A stretch of DNA of 64,000 nt from Halocafeteria seosinensis. Its lineage: Eukaryota; Sar; Bigyra; Bicosoecida. Position 1 is the stretch's first letter. Each line of letters opens with the position of its first letter. The DNA is taken from contig LVLI01000522.1 of assembly GCA_001687465.1 (NCBI GenBank), positions 45,661 through 109,660 of the forward strand, read 5' to 3'. Shown here piece by piece: positions 12,792 through 26,644 of the stretch. Both the position numbers and the translations under genes were made by a program. Under the pieces are notes generated by a model that was not told where the DNA came from, did no database searches, and saw only the letters and a list, made by a program, of their open reading frames with translations.

Positions 12792-14849
12792 CTATAGAAC
12801 TTGTCTATCACTACCACTACCACCTGGTCTACCACCACCTCTTCCTCCCCGATGGCCACCGCGGCCTCCGCCACCACTGGGACCCTTCTCGACTTTTAAA
12901 CCGGGGGTGCCTCGAAGCCCCATTTTCCCCACAGTTTTGGCTTGGATAGAAGGTGTTTCAGATAGCCCAATCAATTTAGCAAAATTCGCAGCCTGCCGAA
13001 CTAGTTCTTCTTTGGACCAACCGGTTATCTTGGAGGAAGAATTGTACAACCCGAGCCAAGCAATGTACGCCTTGGACGCGGAATCCTTAAGCTCCCGGTT
13101 GCGTTCCAAAGAAGCGATGGCGTTGTTCACTTGGCGTTCCACTTCGGCTCCTTGGGTAAAGTCGATCTTTGATTCAAGTGGCTTCTCAGGAAGCATATCG
13201 CTTAATGATTTTTGTACCTTCTGCTCGAAAGGCGCCAGAATCAACATGCCTTTTCCACCTGCTCCAGCACGAGCGGTTCGACCAAGTCTATGAATGTACT
13301 GTTCACGAGTCGTTTGCCCCACTTGAAGCACAGCTGTTACCCCGGGATAATCAACACCACGCGCAGATACGTCACTTGAGAAAAGAATGAGCCCTCCGCT
13401 AGACGTCCGAAACTCCTCGGCTACCTTCGTACGCTTCGCTTGGCTCATCCGTGAGTGAATTTGTAGCACTCCTTTTACTCCCGCCGCTTCAAAAAGGTCA
13501 GCCACGAATCCACAGTGACGGGCGGTTGCGAAGAAAACCATAACCTGGAAGAAATTTTCAACCAACCAGTGATCAAGCAATTTCAACAATGCAGCATACT
13601 ACCACAGCTCGCTCACTCACCTTATAATTCGGCACCTTCATTTGACAACCAATATACCTGGCCACGGTGGACAGCTGGTCTTCCATAGGCACCACAATCC
13701 AGTTCTGTTGGACGTGGTCATGGACTTCATTGTCATCACCGACACAATTTACAAATTTGTGAGTCTTCTGAGTGAATGCTAAATGAACGACTTCATGGAG
13801 TTGCTCGGGAACTGTCGCGGAAAAAAGCAAGGTTTGACGTTTTGAGGGCAGATAACTCAGAATGGCTTTGATATCAGGCTGAAAGCCCATGTCCAGCATC
13901 CTGTCAGCTTCGTCCAAGACAAGAACAGAGAGTCCACCACCAGGGGCGTTTTGGAGAAACTTTTCTTTAAAACCGGGTGTGCTTTCTAGATGATCTTTAC
14001 ATCTTCCTGGTGTCGCCACTACAATGTCTGCTCCAGCATTGAGTCGTTTCCTGTCACCTCCAATGTTAGTCCCGCCGACTACACAAACAACATTTAGACG
14101 TCTATGTTTACTAGTTAGCTTCAGGGCCTCATCGCATATTTGCTGAGCCAATTCCCTTGTAGGTGCTACGACCAAGCAACCGATTCCCTTCCTGTCCGTA
14201 ACCTTGCATAACTTTTCAACTACCGGGATCAAGAACGCAAGAGTCTTACCGGTTCCTGTTTTCGCCTTGGCGAGCACATCAGCTGCCACATTGCAAAGTT
14301 CATAGCAGTTACGTTCGCTCGATGCATATCGAAAACGTGAACCCAGTACTTACCTCCAGTCAATGCAATCGGCAACGCTGCTTCTTGCACTGCTGTCATT
14401 GATGCATATCCAAACACATCTCGAAGCGCCTCGTTTGTGGGAGCTGAGAGTTTCAGGTAACTAAACAGTCCCTTGGTCATAAACTGTTCCGGTACAGAAT
14501 GGGCGCTTTGTTTTCCGTTTGTAACAGACGGTGGGGCTGCGTCGGTCACTTTGGTGGGTGTTGAAGAATATCCCGTTCCATGATCTGGCGCAGCTGCAGG
14601 TGGATTGGCTCCGCGGCCATCAGCAGGAGGCACTCTTGCATTCTTCGGGGCTTTGCGGGTCAGGGTGTCCAATGTAGTAAGCTGGCGGGTGCTTGTATCA
14701 AGCACTGATTTGACGGCATTTACAGCACCATCGGGTCCTTTCTGATGCTTGGGACGCTTCAAGAATGTCTCACATTGGGCCTTGACGCTTTGCAATGACT
14801 CGGAAATTTGTCCCAAGTGGGAAATGGGATCCAGAGAAGCTGAATCCAT
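12792..14849 (-). CDS. DEAD-box RNA helicase, MSS116/RH31-like
   Basis: Three exons (14849-14354, 14282-13621, 13544-12792; introns 71 and 76 nt) give 636 aa. All helicase motifs are present: Q motif region YASMTAVQEAALP, motif I AKTGTGKT, Ia PTRELAQQ, II DEAD in LDEADRMLDMGF, III SAT, V ARGVDYPG and VI HRLGRTARAG. The AKAKTGTGKT form and the C-terminal extension after motif VI resemble yeast Mss116 and plant RH25/26/31 helicases, which act as RNA chaperones, often in organelles. The protein ends in a Gly/Arg-rich RGG tail, typical of non-specific RNA binding. No clear mitochondrial presequence is visible in the first 30 residues, so location is open. A (tatc)4 microsatellite lies 9 bp upstream of the ATG. 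Confidence 0.9.
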
Positions 14850-15589
14850 ACTGTCTTTATCTATCTATCTATCGACAAATGAACACCCCAGGAAAACTAG
14901 TACTCATCAAAACACGGTCCTATTATCACTGTAATACAACCGCCAAAAACACCAGGAGAGTCACTGAAGTTGAAGTCTCCATCCAGAAAAGTTGGCAGCG
15001 TGCGGAAAATGAACTGCAACATTTGTTTGTCGCTTTGCTTTTATCTAGTCAGAGGCATAAAGACATTTCAAGCCCTTTTTCGCCATGGTATTGTGCCTCA
15101 TTAAAGATATTTTCACCATGAATGCACTCTTTGTTCACAATATTTACGATAAAGGTTAATGGAACGGGCACATAGGTCGTCGATCAAGTGATATCCCCCT
15201 AAAACAAACTCGTGCGAGAATCTTTTTCTTGAAAAAGGAAGCCATTGCACGGATAAACGCGCCGAATTAGTTGGATCATCTACAGTATCGGCTCATTGCG
15301 CGGCGGAGATTCGGCAACTCGGTTGACTGCCTCGCACACTCGGGCACACACACGCAGAAACCTGTTGGACTTGCTGAGAATCGCTGGCAAGGCGAAAAGC
15401 CCAAGTTACAGCTGGGATACATGGAATTCGTGTCTGGACCTGCACATAACTGGTACAGCTTCGGTCCGGTCTCTCCCAGTGGATAAAGGAGAGCAAGTTG
15501 CCCACGGATAGCTGTCGGTTGCGTCCAAGAGGGGAGCGTGGCACTCGAGACTTTTTGGCACTGCCTACCTAGGAAACCAGATAGAAGCG
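14850..15589. other. divergent intergenic region, helicase / USP
   Basis: These 740 bp separate two divergent genes. A (tatc)4 repeat occupies 14858-14873 in the presumed helicase 5' UTR. Open frames on both strands (14795-15121, 15271-15511) have no recognisable content and no matching splice context. I see no RNA gene. Confidence 0.4.
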
Positions 15590-18500
15590 ATGTCTTCCGA
15601 AGCGTGGAACTGTGCGAAATGCACTTTCACGAACGATCCCTCTGACGAGCACTGCGCAATGTGCGAAAATCCTCGGGACGACGAGACTACTCCGTTTCCC
15701 AGCGGTGAAGATACCAGCATCCCCGTAGCGTTTTCTCCCAATCGCGATTCAAACATGTACCATGGTAATGAATCCAGGATAATGACGTCTCAGTCAGACT
15801 CCGATGAGTCTGCTACCGAATACAATATGCACAAAGAGTCGGATAACTCCCCTGGAAAACAAGAAAGGAGACCTCCACCCCCTGGATACAGCGAGCGTAA
15901 ACGGTCTTCTAGTAACGAAGCTATATTCAATGACCACGAGACAAGTGATGTAGAAAGTGGTGCGCAACGGCAAGTTCTATACGGTGAGGAAGAAGGAGAT
16001 CAAGATCAAGGTGACCCGTGGGTTGCAGCTCAAGTGAAATTTACTCAGGTTCAGGAAGAGCTCCTATGCCGCGAATACTTGTTCTTCGAGGTAAGAAATG
16101 TGACGCTCCATTTATTTATTTTTTTAAATGTACTTTTACGTGGACCCATTTCTATTCATATGCAGCCAGCCGATGAGGCGTTTGAGGCAATGGCAACCTA
16201 CTACGATCGGGAAGAAACCTTCGACTTTGCCGATGCTGTGTTACTTAAGGCCGTCCGGATCTTAGTGAAGCAGTCCCGGCAGCAAGCAAGATTTCGTCAG
16301 CATACAGCGAATGCATTAGGACACGCGACCATGTTCACAAGCAGACGCCTTCAGATCGGCGATGTCACATTCATTAGTACTCTGTCGATAATTTTGAATC
16401 CGAAGTATCCTTTCTGGCAAGACACAGTACGTGGACTATGGCTCTCGATCCTGAGACAGTACATGCAATGTTGTTCGTTACAGGTCATCTATACTTCCTC
16501 GCCAAATACGTACTATTTTGAGACGCTGCGCACATTCGTGTGTGAAGGACTGCCTCCTTTGTGCAGTATCGCGGCTAAATATGTTGAACAGAATATTTGG
16601 CCGGGTTCTACGTTTGCTGAGGAACTGTTCGAAGTTTTCAATTGCGTACGTAGTCTCTCTGATTTGGTGTGTTTTATTTGAGTTCTAGACGTCAGGTGCC
16701 TACAGTTGTTGATAGTTTTGAAAAACTATGATGAAGAAGTCTCTTGTTTGAGGACGGAGTACTTCGACCATGGATACCTTACACGGTTGATGCGTGATCT
16801 CCTCGTCATATGCGCGGAACTGAGCGAGGATCGGTTGAAGTCCGAAGATCCTGTAAGTTCTAAACAAGCTGTGTAGCTGCACGTAACTTTCCATTGGTTT
16901 TTTTTTTTTTTTTTCTTTGGATTACCCAGAAAACGCTTGTGAGCCTCACCGAACAAGTACTGAAGGAAAAGGCTATTAGTTTGGAGTTTTTTGATCGCTT
17001 TAAAATGTCTCTTGTCAAACGTATGCTTTTGTGTCAGAACCTCGCAAAGCGTTTGTGGGCTCTGGATGAATTGAACCATCTCTCAAAGAACATAATTGTT
17101 AGTTGTTCAGACATGTCTTCCTCGGAGCTTCAATGAAAATGCCATTTGGGTCGTTTTCCGCTGCAGAATAATGCTGCCTCACTATCCGAGGAAGATGTAA
17201 TCAAAGGCATATCAGATCTGAAGGAGTGGCTGGAGGGCTCTACCATATCTATAATAGAGGAATTGGTCGGTCCTAAAATGCATGCCCAGTTAGTAGAAAG
17301 GAGCCTACCGTTGATTAGACGGTTCGCATATCATAACGCAATTGCCCATCACGAGTTGAGAACGGTGTGGGACGCAGTTCTTAGAACCTATCATGGTACG
17401 GCTTCCGAGAGCGCTTCCTTACAAAGACTTTTCGTTACTATCATTGAATCCGGGAAGGACGATGTAGTCACCGAAGGCTTCCGTTTATTGGAAGGGAGTC
17501 TGAACGGGTACTACAAGGAGAGTGTCTCCTCTCTGGCAAAATTATTTGACAGTGTCCGTTTTTCAGGGCCTCACATTCCTAACAATGACGAACATTTGAT
17601 TCATGTTAGGCTGGCGGATCTCTGTTGGAGTGTCCTTGTTCACAATGAAGCTCCTTCCCCAATGAATTTGAGGAACAAGGAGGTGGATACTAAAGCGAAG
17701 GGTATTGGAGGGAATGAACAGAAAAATGTGGACACGTGTATGGATCTGTTGGTTCGGGTAATCGGCTCGCTAGCTTCAGAACATCGATGGTTCTGCATGG
17801 AGGAAGCTGCTAGCGATATGAACATAACGCTACTTGAACCGTTCATGCAGATTATTCACCGATGTTGCCAGATGTTTCAATCCTCATGTAGGGATTCCTA
17901 TAAAGTTGTTCGATGTTTGTTCTTGTTGGAGAGCAGTCTCAAGTCAATGCAATGCCAATGCATTGCATTGACGGAAGGATGGCTCAAACCATCCGCAGTG
18001 TTGCTTCCTACAGAACAAAAGGGTGGCCTCCCGTTATTTCCCGGGGATCAAGGCTATAATGTTGACCGTGACTTCGTCCTTGCGGAATATAGGAGCCTGT
18101 ATAATGTCGATACAATTGACGAAAATTTGTTTGCTAGGCTGTTGTCTGAGGTTGAAAGGCGTACCAAACTTTTTCAGTGCTTGATGGACGAAATGGAATC
18201 ATATGTCCGCGAGAGAAGCCAGGTGGATGTATGCTTTTTGCGTCCGCGTCTTGGATTTCTTTATACTCTAATGCGCCACTGTAGTGATCTCACTTTCGGC
18301 AGTGAAAAGACAATTAGACTTTGGCAAGAAGGTCTTTCTAAAACGTGGAGATCGAAACTCTGCTTCTGGGAATGGGTGGGACACATGTGTGGCCAAACAA
18401 TCTTGGATCCCACTTCAGTGAATGCTCGGCATGTCATGGACGTTCCTGAATCGGAAATAGAACAGTTTGAGAGAATTCAAAGTGAGGCGGTTAGAGGCTT

Positions 18501-21500
18501 CCTATCGGATAACGATGTTGCGGCAAGTGATAAACTCCCTATGGCTAACAATAGTAGAGAGAATGTGAGCATTGACGGCACTACTGTGGATTCCATTTGT
18601 GATGCCGTCACAGAGAATGGTCCAGGACAACTTCCTTCCCCTGCTAAAAGCAGTGCGCATACAGGTTTCGGAATCGAGACCGACCACTTTTTTTCCTGTA
18701 CTTTAGAAAGCTCGATCGGAACAATACAATCTATGAAGAACGTACTTGAAGAGAGAGACAGCACATGCACATGTGAGAATTGCCGAACTGCTAGGTGTAA
18801 ATTATCTCACTGGTGGGCTGGAAACAGCAGTGGTAACGAGGGCAGCGCAGGTGCAGACAGATACCTTCTAGTGTTTCACCGGCATTTGATGAATAGAGAA
18901 AAGCGTGTACAAACTCTTTTTTCAGAAAATTGCGGCGAGATATGTGAGAAGCCCCATACTGCGATAGTCAAAACAAGGAAAGAATGCCTCTTTTGTAGGG
19001 AAAGCCTGCGGAATCTTTTGGGATACTATTTTTCTCCTGATAGCTTTCAATCTCCAACTGTGTTCACAATGCAGCAATTCCTGGTGTATCGAACGATCTT
19101 TTTTTGGCTAAACATTTGTACTAAGAATTTCCGGCTTTCATCAGTTCGGTTCGTGAGCAGAGTATGTCGTAGCAAGGAAGACCTGAACGATTCTGCGATG
19201 TTTGATATTCAATCCCCTTCACGGTCACCGAACAAGAGTAACAAGGACTATGACGCCCCCGATGCTGATGAAGGGACACTTTCCAGTGACATGGAGGAAG
19301 AACAGGATGCTGAACTCCGACTAGTCCGTGCAGGAACAGCACCTCTTCTTGAAACCTCTGACTGTATTACATTTAATTTGCATCTTAATGTAGATCACTG
19401 TGACCAGTTAGAGGGATACAGCGCTCTATTGATGTTTGCTATCCGTGCTTCTCCCTCAATATCGGTTCTTGCCGGCCAAATCATGGTATCCCTTCACCTT
19501 TGCTGCGAACGGCAGCTCCTGGAGAATCAGCTAACTCGGGGCTACGCTTCTGAGGCCTGGCCTCAAAGTCACGCCTTAGTTGGCCAATTGTTGAGTCGAA
19601 TCGAGGATGAGAGATCGTTTCATGAAACTGAAGAACTTAATGACGCTACGGGTTGGAGATGTGTGTACAACTGCGCCCGGATTGTGCATGTAGTCGAGCA
19701 ATATGTAAAGGCCGTTGAATCTATGCAGCTTGACAATAAGCAGCGTGAAGCACTTTTGCAAACCCTGGAACAGTCTTCGAGGAGTACAGCGGAGACACTG
19801 AAGCTAATGTTGCAGAAGAGCTTTGCATCTCATTCTGAGAGGTGTGGTAGCTCGTCCCAGCTCTTCATCACAAACGGATTTGATAGTTCTTCAGGAAACA
19901 GCAAGGGGGTTTCCCCTGACGGGTTGGAGGAAATGCTATATATGATTGGAGTACTAGCGAGCTCCCGTGAAGGGCAAAATGCAGCCGCGAAAGTAGACCC
20001 ATACCGGTGCGTTCTTAAAATGTTGTACAGCGATGTCACTCCGTGCACAGCGCTTTGCTTCATCACACCACCGCGTAATCCCGAGCGGTCCTTGGAAGAA
20101 TCTATTCAAAATTTTCTCTTCAGCTTTCGTCATTGGCTGCCTCCGCTGGAATTAGAGCAGACGGCGTATGATCAATTGTTTTCCGTGTTGGAGCTTCGGC
20201 CTTCTTCCTCGTTCCACAATTGCTGCCGATTACAGCCCGACGCACTAGTTAAACCGGTATCTCAGCGAGTGTGGGCATTGCTGATGAGGTTGCAAACGTC
20301 TCCAGCGCTGGAAGAGGCAATGGAACACCCATCTGAGGTGGACTGGAAGTCACTGTTAGAAGGAAGTGGTTGGCGTACATTGTATGCCTTACAGGCCGTA
20401 GTTGGGCGACTGTATCAGTTCAGTGATAAGGGCGAAGAGAAGGATTCGTTATCACTATGTAAGACGAAGTCTACTATAGGTTGGCAAACTGATTTTATTC
20501 GCGCCCATGGCCTTCGTATCGTCATTTCGCAATTCCTGTCTCAGCTGACTTCCGATGTTGAGGAACAAGGTTCCATATTTTTAAGCAGCGCTATAGCTGA
20601 GACTGCACTACGGGTCATTAGGGCATGCGCAGCAAGTGCGAGAGACGACGATATCATTCTTGCCGTCAACGATGTTACTAACATATCTGCTTTATCTGTT
20701 GAAAGTGAAAACGAGTCTGACTGTGCTGTATGGTTTCTTTGCTCTACGATTTTGGACATGGTTCGAAAGAAAACCGACGTGCATCATGATGGCCGGAGAG
20801 GCCGCATCAAGCACCAGCGCTCTTCCCAGAACTTAAGCAGCCGCAGCCGGGCCGTTGCGTCTCAGGAGGCTTCGGAGGAACGAAGCAGTATTTGGCTTTT
20901 CATTCCGGATTCATTTAGGATTGTCAACAATTTTATAGCCCTCCGAGAGGATGAACAGAGCCCATTTCCCCAAAGCAAGCTCTCGGATATGTTGATTACA
21001 ACATCCAGTACCAGAGAATCGCTGTTGCTTTGTCTCTTCTCTCCCGAATTGCGTCTTCGACGTACGGCAAACAAGCAGGTGTTTCACCAGGCTTCCGTGC
21101 GTTCAGTGTTGCAAACAGAAAATGGGTATTATTTTCTCGTATTGCCCCGTCTCATCGGGGAACAATTGCTAAAACTCGAGGAGGAAGGCATGCACCATGC
21201 AGAAGACGCTTTCAGCGTTCTTTGTGAATCTTTGCGTGATTGCTATCGAATCGTTATATCGAAAGAGGAACACTCAGCAGAGTTACGGCAACGTATAATG
21301 TTGAGTTATGGGAAGGGTCTCTTTTGCTTCCTATTCCTTGTCTTTATGAAGATTGCATCCTCGTCCGTCTCTAAGGAAACCCGCAGTATCTCGAAGATAG
21401 GTACTGCTGGCAGTGGCAACCATTCAACGAATAAGCGGCCTTTACTCTCTGAAAATACCACCAGAGACGGTATTGTCCATATCTTGAATAGCATGGCAGC

Positions 21501-24500
21501 TGTTTTCCAATTGGTGACTGATATACTGGCCTGCATGTCGGAGACTACAAGTCTCTTGGACTGTGAATTCAATGCTGATAATGCCTCCCGTCTCGGATTT
21601 ATCGCTGAAAGCCCCCCGTGTCCAGATGATTCGTTTACAAAAGAGCTTGAAGGAATAATCCAGTTCGTTCGCACAAGCTCTTTATGGAAGCTATTGAAAA
21701 CGGAGAGTGATGAAAGGATCGTCACTTATCGTGACGTCTTGAGCCGGTTTTCGTTGGATTTGGCCTTGCAGTTCACTCCTAGTGATTCGCACGCTTTCTA
21801 TAGTGAGGACCTGCCTCTTTGTAAGAGTCATGCAGAACGCGCTGCAGGGTACGGATTTTTAAGAGTCGTACTTGCCGAAATCATGAGAATTGAAACTCAA
21901 GAACAAGATCGTGATTCAATAGTTGATGCCAGGTTGCCACTGGCCGAACGCATTGTTCATGTACTTAGGGAGCGTACTAAAAGCCATGGAGAACGGCATG
22001 ATACTTCCTGGTCACACAGTTATTCTCGGCAGAGTAATGCTTCCGGTTACGTGGGGTTGCTGAACCTAGGATGTACATGTTACATTAACTCAGTGGTTCA
22101 GCAACTCTTCATGTGCCCCCCTTTCCGCGAGTTAGTGTTGTCGGCTAAGTTGGATCGGAAGGTGCCGACATTACCTCCAGAAGACACTAATGAGGATACT
22201 GACCCTGCCCAGTCACTCTACAAAGTTGATGTCGAGAACCTTTACGAGCCCCTTGCGACCGACAGTCAACGGGCATTGCGAAAAGACTGGGTTCGAAACC
22301 ACACGCTCCTGCTAGAGCTTCAGCGTACTTTCTTGTGGTTGTCCGAAGCGTCGTCAAAAGCATACGACCCTACGCCTTTCTTGGAGACTTTAGATGTGCT
22401 TGGACTGCCGCATCCAGTGTTCCACCAAAATGACGCCTCTGAGTTGTGTGAAAAGCTCGTGGATGCACTAGAACAGCGTCTTGGAGGAACTAAACAGAGC
22501 CATGTCTTGCGACGTCTTTTCGGTGGCTCAATTGCTACAGAACGTGTACGAAAGTGCTGTGGCTTCACAACCAAATCTGAGAGTCCTTTTGTCTACTTGG
22601 AGCTTCCAGTGACTGGGCATCATTCTGTTGAGGAATCTTTGTCCTCTCAGTTTAAACCTGAAATGCTCACCGGGGACAATGGCTTGGATTGTGATAAATG
22701 CTCGAAGAAATCAGATGCAGAGATCAAGACTAGCGTCACAAAGTTACCGGAGCTATTGATCCTTCGTTTGAAGCGATTCGATTTGGACTACCAAACATTC
22801 CAGGTAGTTAAACTAAACGACCAGTGTGCTTTCCCTCACCGTTTGGATATCTCCGAATTTTACAGCGTTGAGTGCCCCGAGTATGCAAAGTACACCTTGA
22901 AGGGAGTTTTAGTGCACACAGGAAATGCTGACAGCGGTCACTACTACAGCTTTATTCGAGAACGAGAGTCAAATAAATGGTTCCGTTTCGAGGATCATAG
23001 CATTACGCCGTTCGACCCCCAAGACATTCCAACTGAATGCTTCGGTGGCACAGAGACTGTGAAAGTGGCTCATAAGACTATGAACTACTCAATTGAAGAA
23101 GAGCGGGAAGTAGAACGCAATGCACTGCTACTATTTTACGAAAAGGATGACTCGGCGCTAATGTGTCCTGACAACGTGGCCGAACCGCCAACTCAGTCTG
23201 AGGAGAAGGTGGAAGATGAGAAGTTTGAGCCAGCTCCGGTCGAATTCTGCTCAGCATCTGAGGCGCTGCAGCGAACACGCGAGGAAATAGCACTTGCAAA
23301 TCAGTATAATTCGATCCAGTTCTATCGCTATGACCCACAATTTATGGCATTTCTGGGGTGCGTCAGTCGAGATGTGGTCAATCGGTTTGGCAAGATCACT
23401 GACCACGCTTTTAAAGGGGAGCATCTTGTTTTGAAAAGCAACCAACCACCCCTATTTCTTGAGAATTTAGGTTTAAAACTGACACGGTATTTCTTAGACG
23501 TGATCATGCGTTGTGCCCCGACAAAGTGCCAAACTACCGGGTTCCTTTCTCACGACTTTGACCCAATCTCTGTTGACCGCTGCACTAGTGACCGGCTATC
23601 TCCAACGGAGTCGCTTGCTCGATACACACAGTATGTTATTAGGCCCCTAAAAGCCACGTCCGCTGGGACGCTCTTTTCCGAGGGATTTATGCACCTTCTC
23701 TCGTCACATCCGATCATTGGGATGAACTATGCACGAAGTATTCTTCAGCCTCCCGTGGAAGCTGGATTAGACGGGGTAAACAGGCTTGAGTTAGACCTTG
23801 ACGAAAGCTTGCTCCCAGTCAACGGTTTGCCACGTAAGCTAGAAGAGTTATTTCGGAAGTACGGTGACAGTTGTTTGTCGTGGATGTATAAACATCATAC
23901 ACCGGAAGGAGTCTCGAGACTTGCTGAATTGGATATCACGCAAGTGGCAGCCTTAGACACCCGAGGAGTGGATTCATGGTTTTTTGCCGGCTTCGTCTAC
24001 TGCAACCAGTCGGAGAACCGGTCGATATTCAAAAACGTTGCCATATCGGGTATTCGCAGTGCGAGCCGTTCTCCCTATGAGTTTGATGTTGACGATTTTG
24101 TACCTGGAGTGGCTAGTCACGATAAGCAAACTGTTCGCATGCTAGATGAGCATGCTCTTGCAGCTGCAAGCTCCGCAAGTCGAAGAGACTGGTCCTGGGG
24201 CTATATGTCATTCTCACGGGACCTTGCCCGGTGGAAACATACCGTGAGACTCAACAGGTTCCTCGGTAATGACGCCGGTTATAACTTAATGAAGTGGGCA
24301 GACGACATTACTCATTCCAAGCTGTATAGTGACCACCAATCTTATGAGAGGGTCAGTGCTAGGCTTGTAGAAGTGGAGCATCACAAGGAGTATGTGAATG
24401 GCTTGCTATGCCATGCTCAGGAGACGCGTAAGCGGGTGGGCAATAGTGAAAGCAGCGTCGATGAAAATCGCCTTAGCATGATTCTCGAACGGCTTGAGGC

Positions 24501-26499
24501 TGAGCGGATGCACCTTCAAGCAAAATTCGGTGATATTCGTTTCAGGACCCGTGAGAAAGTGAGCTCATTGTTGCGCGCTTGGTACGAGGCCTGGAGGCAA
24601 GCTTCCGTCAGACCGGAATGCCCGGTGTCGAAGCTACTACTCGTATGGCTACAAACCGTAGATGGAGTGAGTGAGGTACGCCCTCAAATGAAGGAATTCT
24701 TTGAGTTTATGGTGTCTTTGAGTGAAAAAGACGAAGAAGAAAGCCATGTTGATGTTTCCCGAGAGCAAAAACTGTCAAGTTGGGATAAGGTTCGTGGTGA
24801 GCTTACTGAGGCCATTCTTGCTAATAATGGGTGCGAGCGTCTCTGGAACAACGATAGTCAGTCGCAGCTACTTGTGTCTCCTTCAAGTGTGGTATACGCT
24901 TTACTATTCTTCGATGATCTTCCCTTTGCATATCGACCCGAACGAGTGAGTACATTTTTCCAGTATGTTGCCTCAGCCGACATCGTATCTACGTTCTACG
25001 GTAAGGTTAATGTTAAATGGACCCCGGCTCTTTCTCTCCTGACAAAAGCTTCCGTTGCGTTTCCGCATCTACACGATGCATCGAGAATAAATTTGACTTC
25101 ACTCGTGTTTCCCCATCTACCAGACGGCTCGAACGAGAAAGGACAAGAACTACATCGTCAGCGAGCATTCCTTAAGCATCTATCACCAGTAACATCAAGT
25201 AAGAATCATGATATTAGCGAATTCTTCTACAGTATAGCCCTGAATCCAACGCTATATCTTGCGCAATGCGTTTCGCTAGCCTACGAAGAATGGACCAAGC
25301 TCCCGGAGGCGGTTAGGGAGGATCCCTTCTTCAGAGCCATGACAAACGGGCACCTTCGGCAATTCGTTGCCCGTGTCAGGTCTTTGTGCTTCAACGCCAA
25401 AGCTAACGAAGATTACCCTGAAGTGTTCACTAATCTTCTCGGGAGGCTTCTGTATTCCTCAGCTTTTCCTGCTTCTTTACGACTAAGCACGCTCCGATTA
25501 ATGTTATCTCGAAGCGAATTGGGAGGTGGGGGACTCTTAAGCTTAGACCAACCGTCAAGGTACAGAGGCATGGTACATCCACGGGAGGAATCCACTAACG
25601 CTGTCCGTACCATCTTGGAATTATTCGACGCAGCTCTCGTTCCTGTCCATGGCTTTAACACGGAATTGGCTATTGCCTTGGCGACTAACCTGTTGAATTA
25701 TTACCGCGATCTAGGCACCCGTCTACAGGTGCATCCGGAAAACTTCCCGTTACAGTTCTTAGGCCCGACTTCGGATCTTGGAGAAGATGGGAACCCCGTG
25801 TTCGGCTTTCAATCTGATGTGACGAAAGCCCCAGAATGCTTCATTCCTGATTTCTTTTGCCGAGTAAGTGACTTAGGGAAGTATGGTAGCTGCTGGGACA
25901 CCCTCTTGTACCAAGTATCTACAAGACCTCGACATGATTCTGTTAGCGACGTGGGGGGAACACTTTTAGCCCTGTGGGATCGTCATCGACATCGTGGTCA
26001 ATTACCGCCAAGTTACTTACCAGCAGAACTATTGCACGAAGCGAATCTTCAGGGACTAAGGTCTGCTGTTGACAAGCTTCGTTTGGGGCTGTTTGCTAAG
26101 GCTGTTCTGTTGCACGAACTCAAAAACATTGTAGGACAAACAGGCGGCACCCCATCTGCGGTACGGCGCCGTCGACGCCATAGTGCGGGTATCATTGTGA
26201 CCGGTGCAGGGACGAAAACCGTGAATGGCCATTATTATATGTCCGCCACATCTCCAGATCGGTCATACTACCGGTATCTTGGAGGATCAATGTTCGCTCT
26301 TAGTCTTAGTGGAGATGATGACGAAAGATTGTGGACTATTTCCAAGATTTCAGGGGGGAATAAGGAGTCTTCGAGGCGACAACACTACTACGTAATTTCT
26401 GAACGGGAAGAAGAGGGTGGTCATGCGTTTTCTGTTGAATGCGTTGAAGGGAAAGAGCCTGTTCCCTCAATTCGCACAATCAGCCCCAGGGAAGAATAA
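15590..26499 (+). CDS. giant ubiquitin-specific protease, USP9X/FAF-like
   Basis: Six exons (15590-16090, 16166-16426, 16484-16645, 16706-16852, 16930-17097, 17167-26499; introns 75, 57, 60, 77 and 69 nt) give about 3523 aa. Residues 6-29 form an Npl4-type zinc finger (W-x-C-x2-C-x10-C-x2-C, with the TF dipeptide that contacts ubiquitin in other NZF domains). About 2000 mostly helical residues follow. The catalytic C19 domain spans roughly aa 2040-2410, with Cys box LNLGCTCYINSVVQQL (Cys about 2051) and His box SGHYYSF (His about 2338). The zinc-binding DCDKC-type segment and LILRLKRFD motif match USP9X/FAF. Another 1100 residues follow, ending with a VNGHYYMSATSPDR segment. These enzymes remove ubiquitin from many substrates. 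All junctions are phase 0; the last donor is GTTAGT. Confidence 0.9.
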
Positions 26500-26644
26500 G
26501 TCTTTTTCATGATTAGCAAATGCATAAACTTCCTCCATTTGCAGCGCCTTTCGGTTGACATAGTCCCACTGGTCCCAACTGCCACTTATCGTTGCAATAT
26601 ACTATTTCATTCAGTCTCCGCTGCACTACACTGCACTTTGACAC

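Noticed and set aside
14858-14873. (tatc)4 as an expressed or regulatory repeat
   Set aside because: Four units only; ordinary microsatellite in a 5' UTR.
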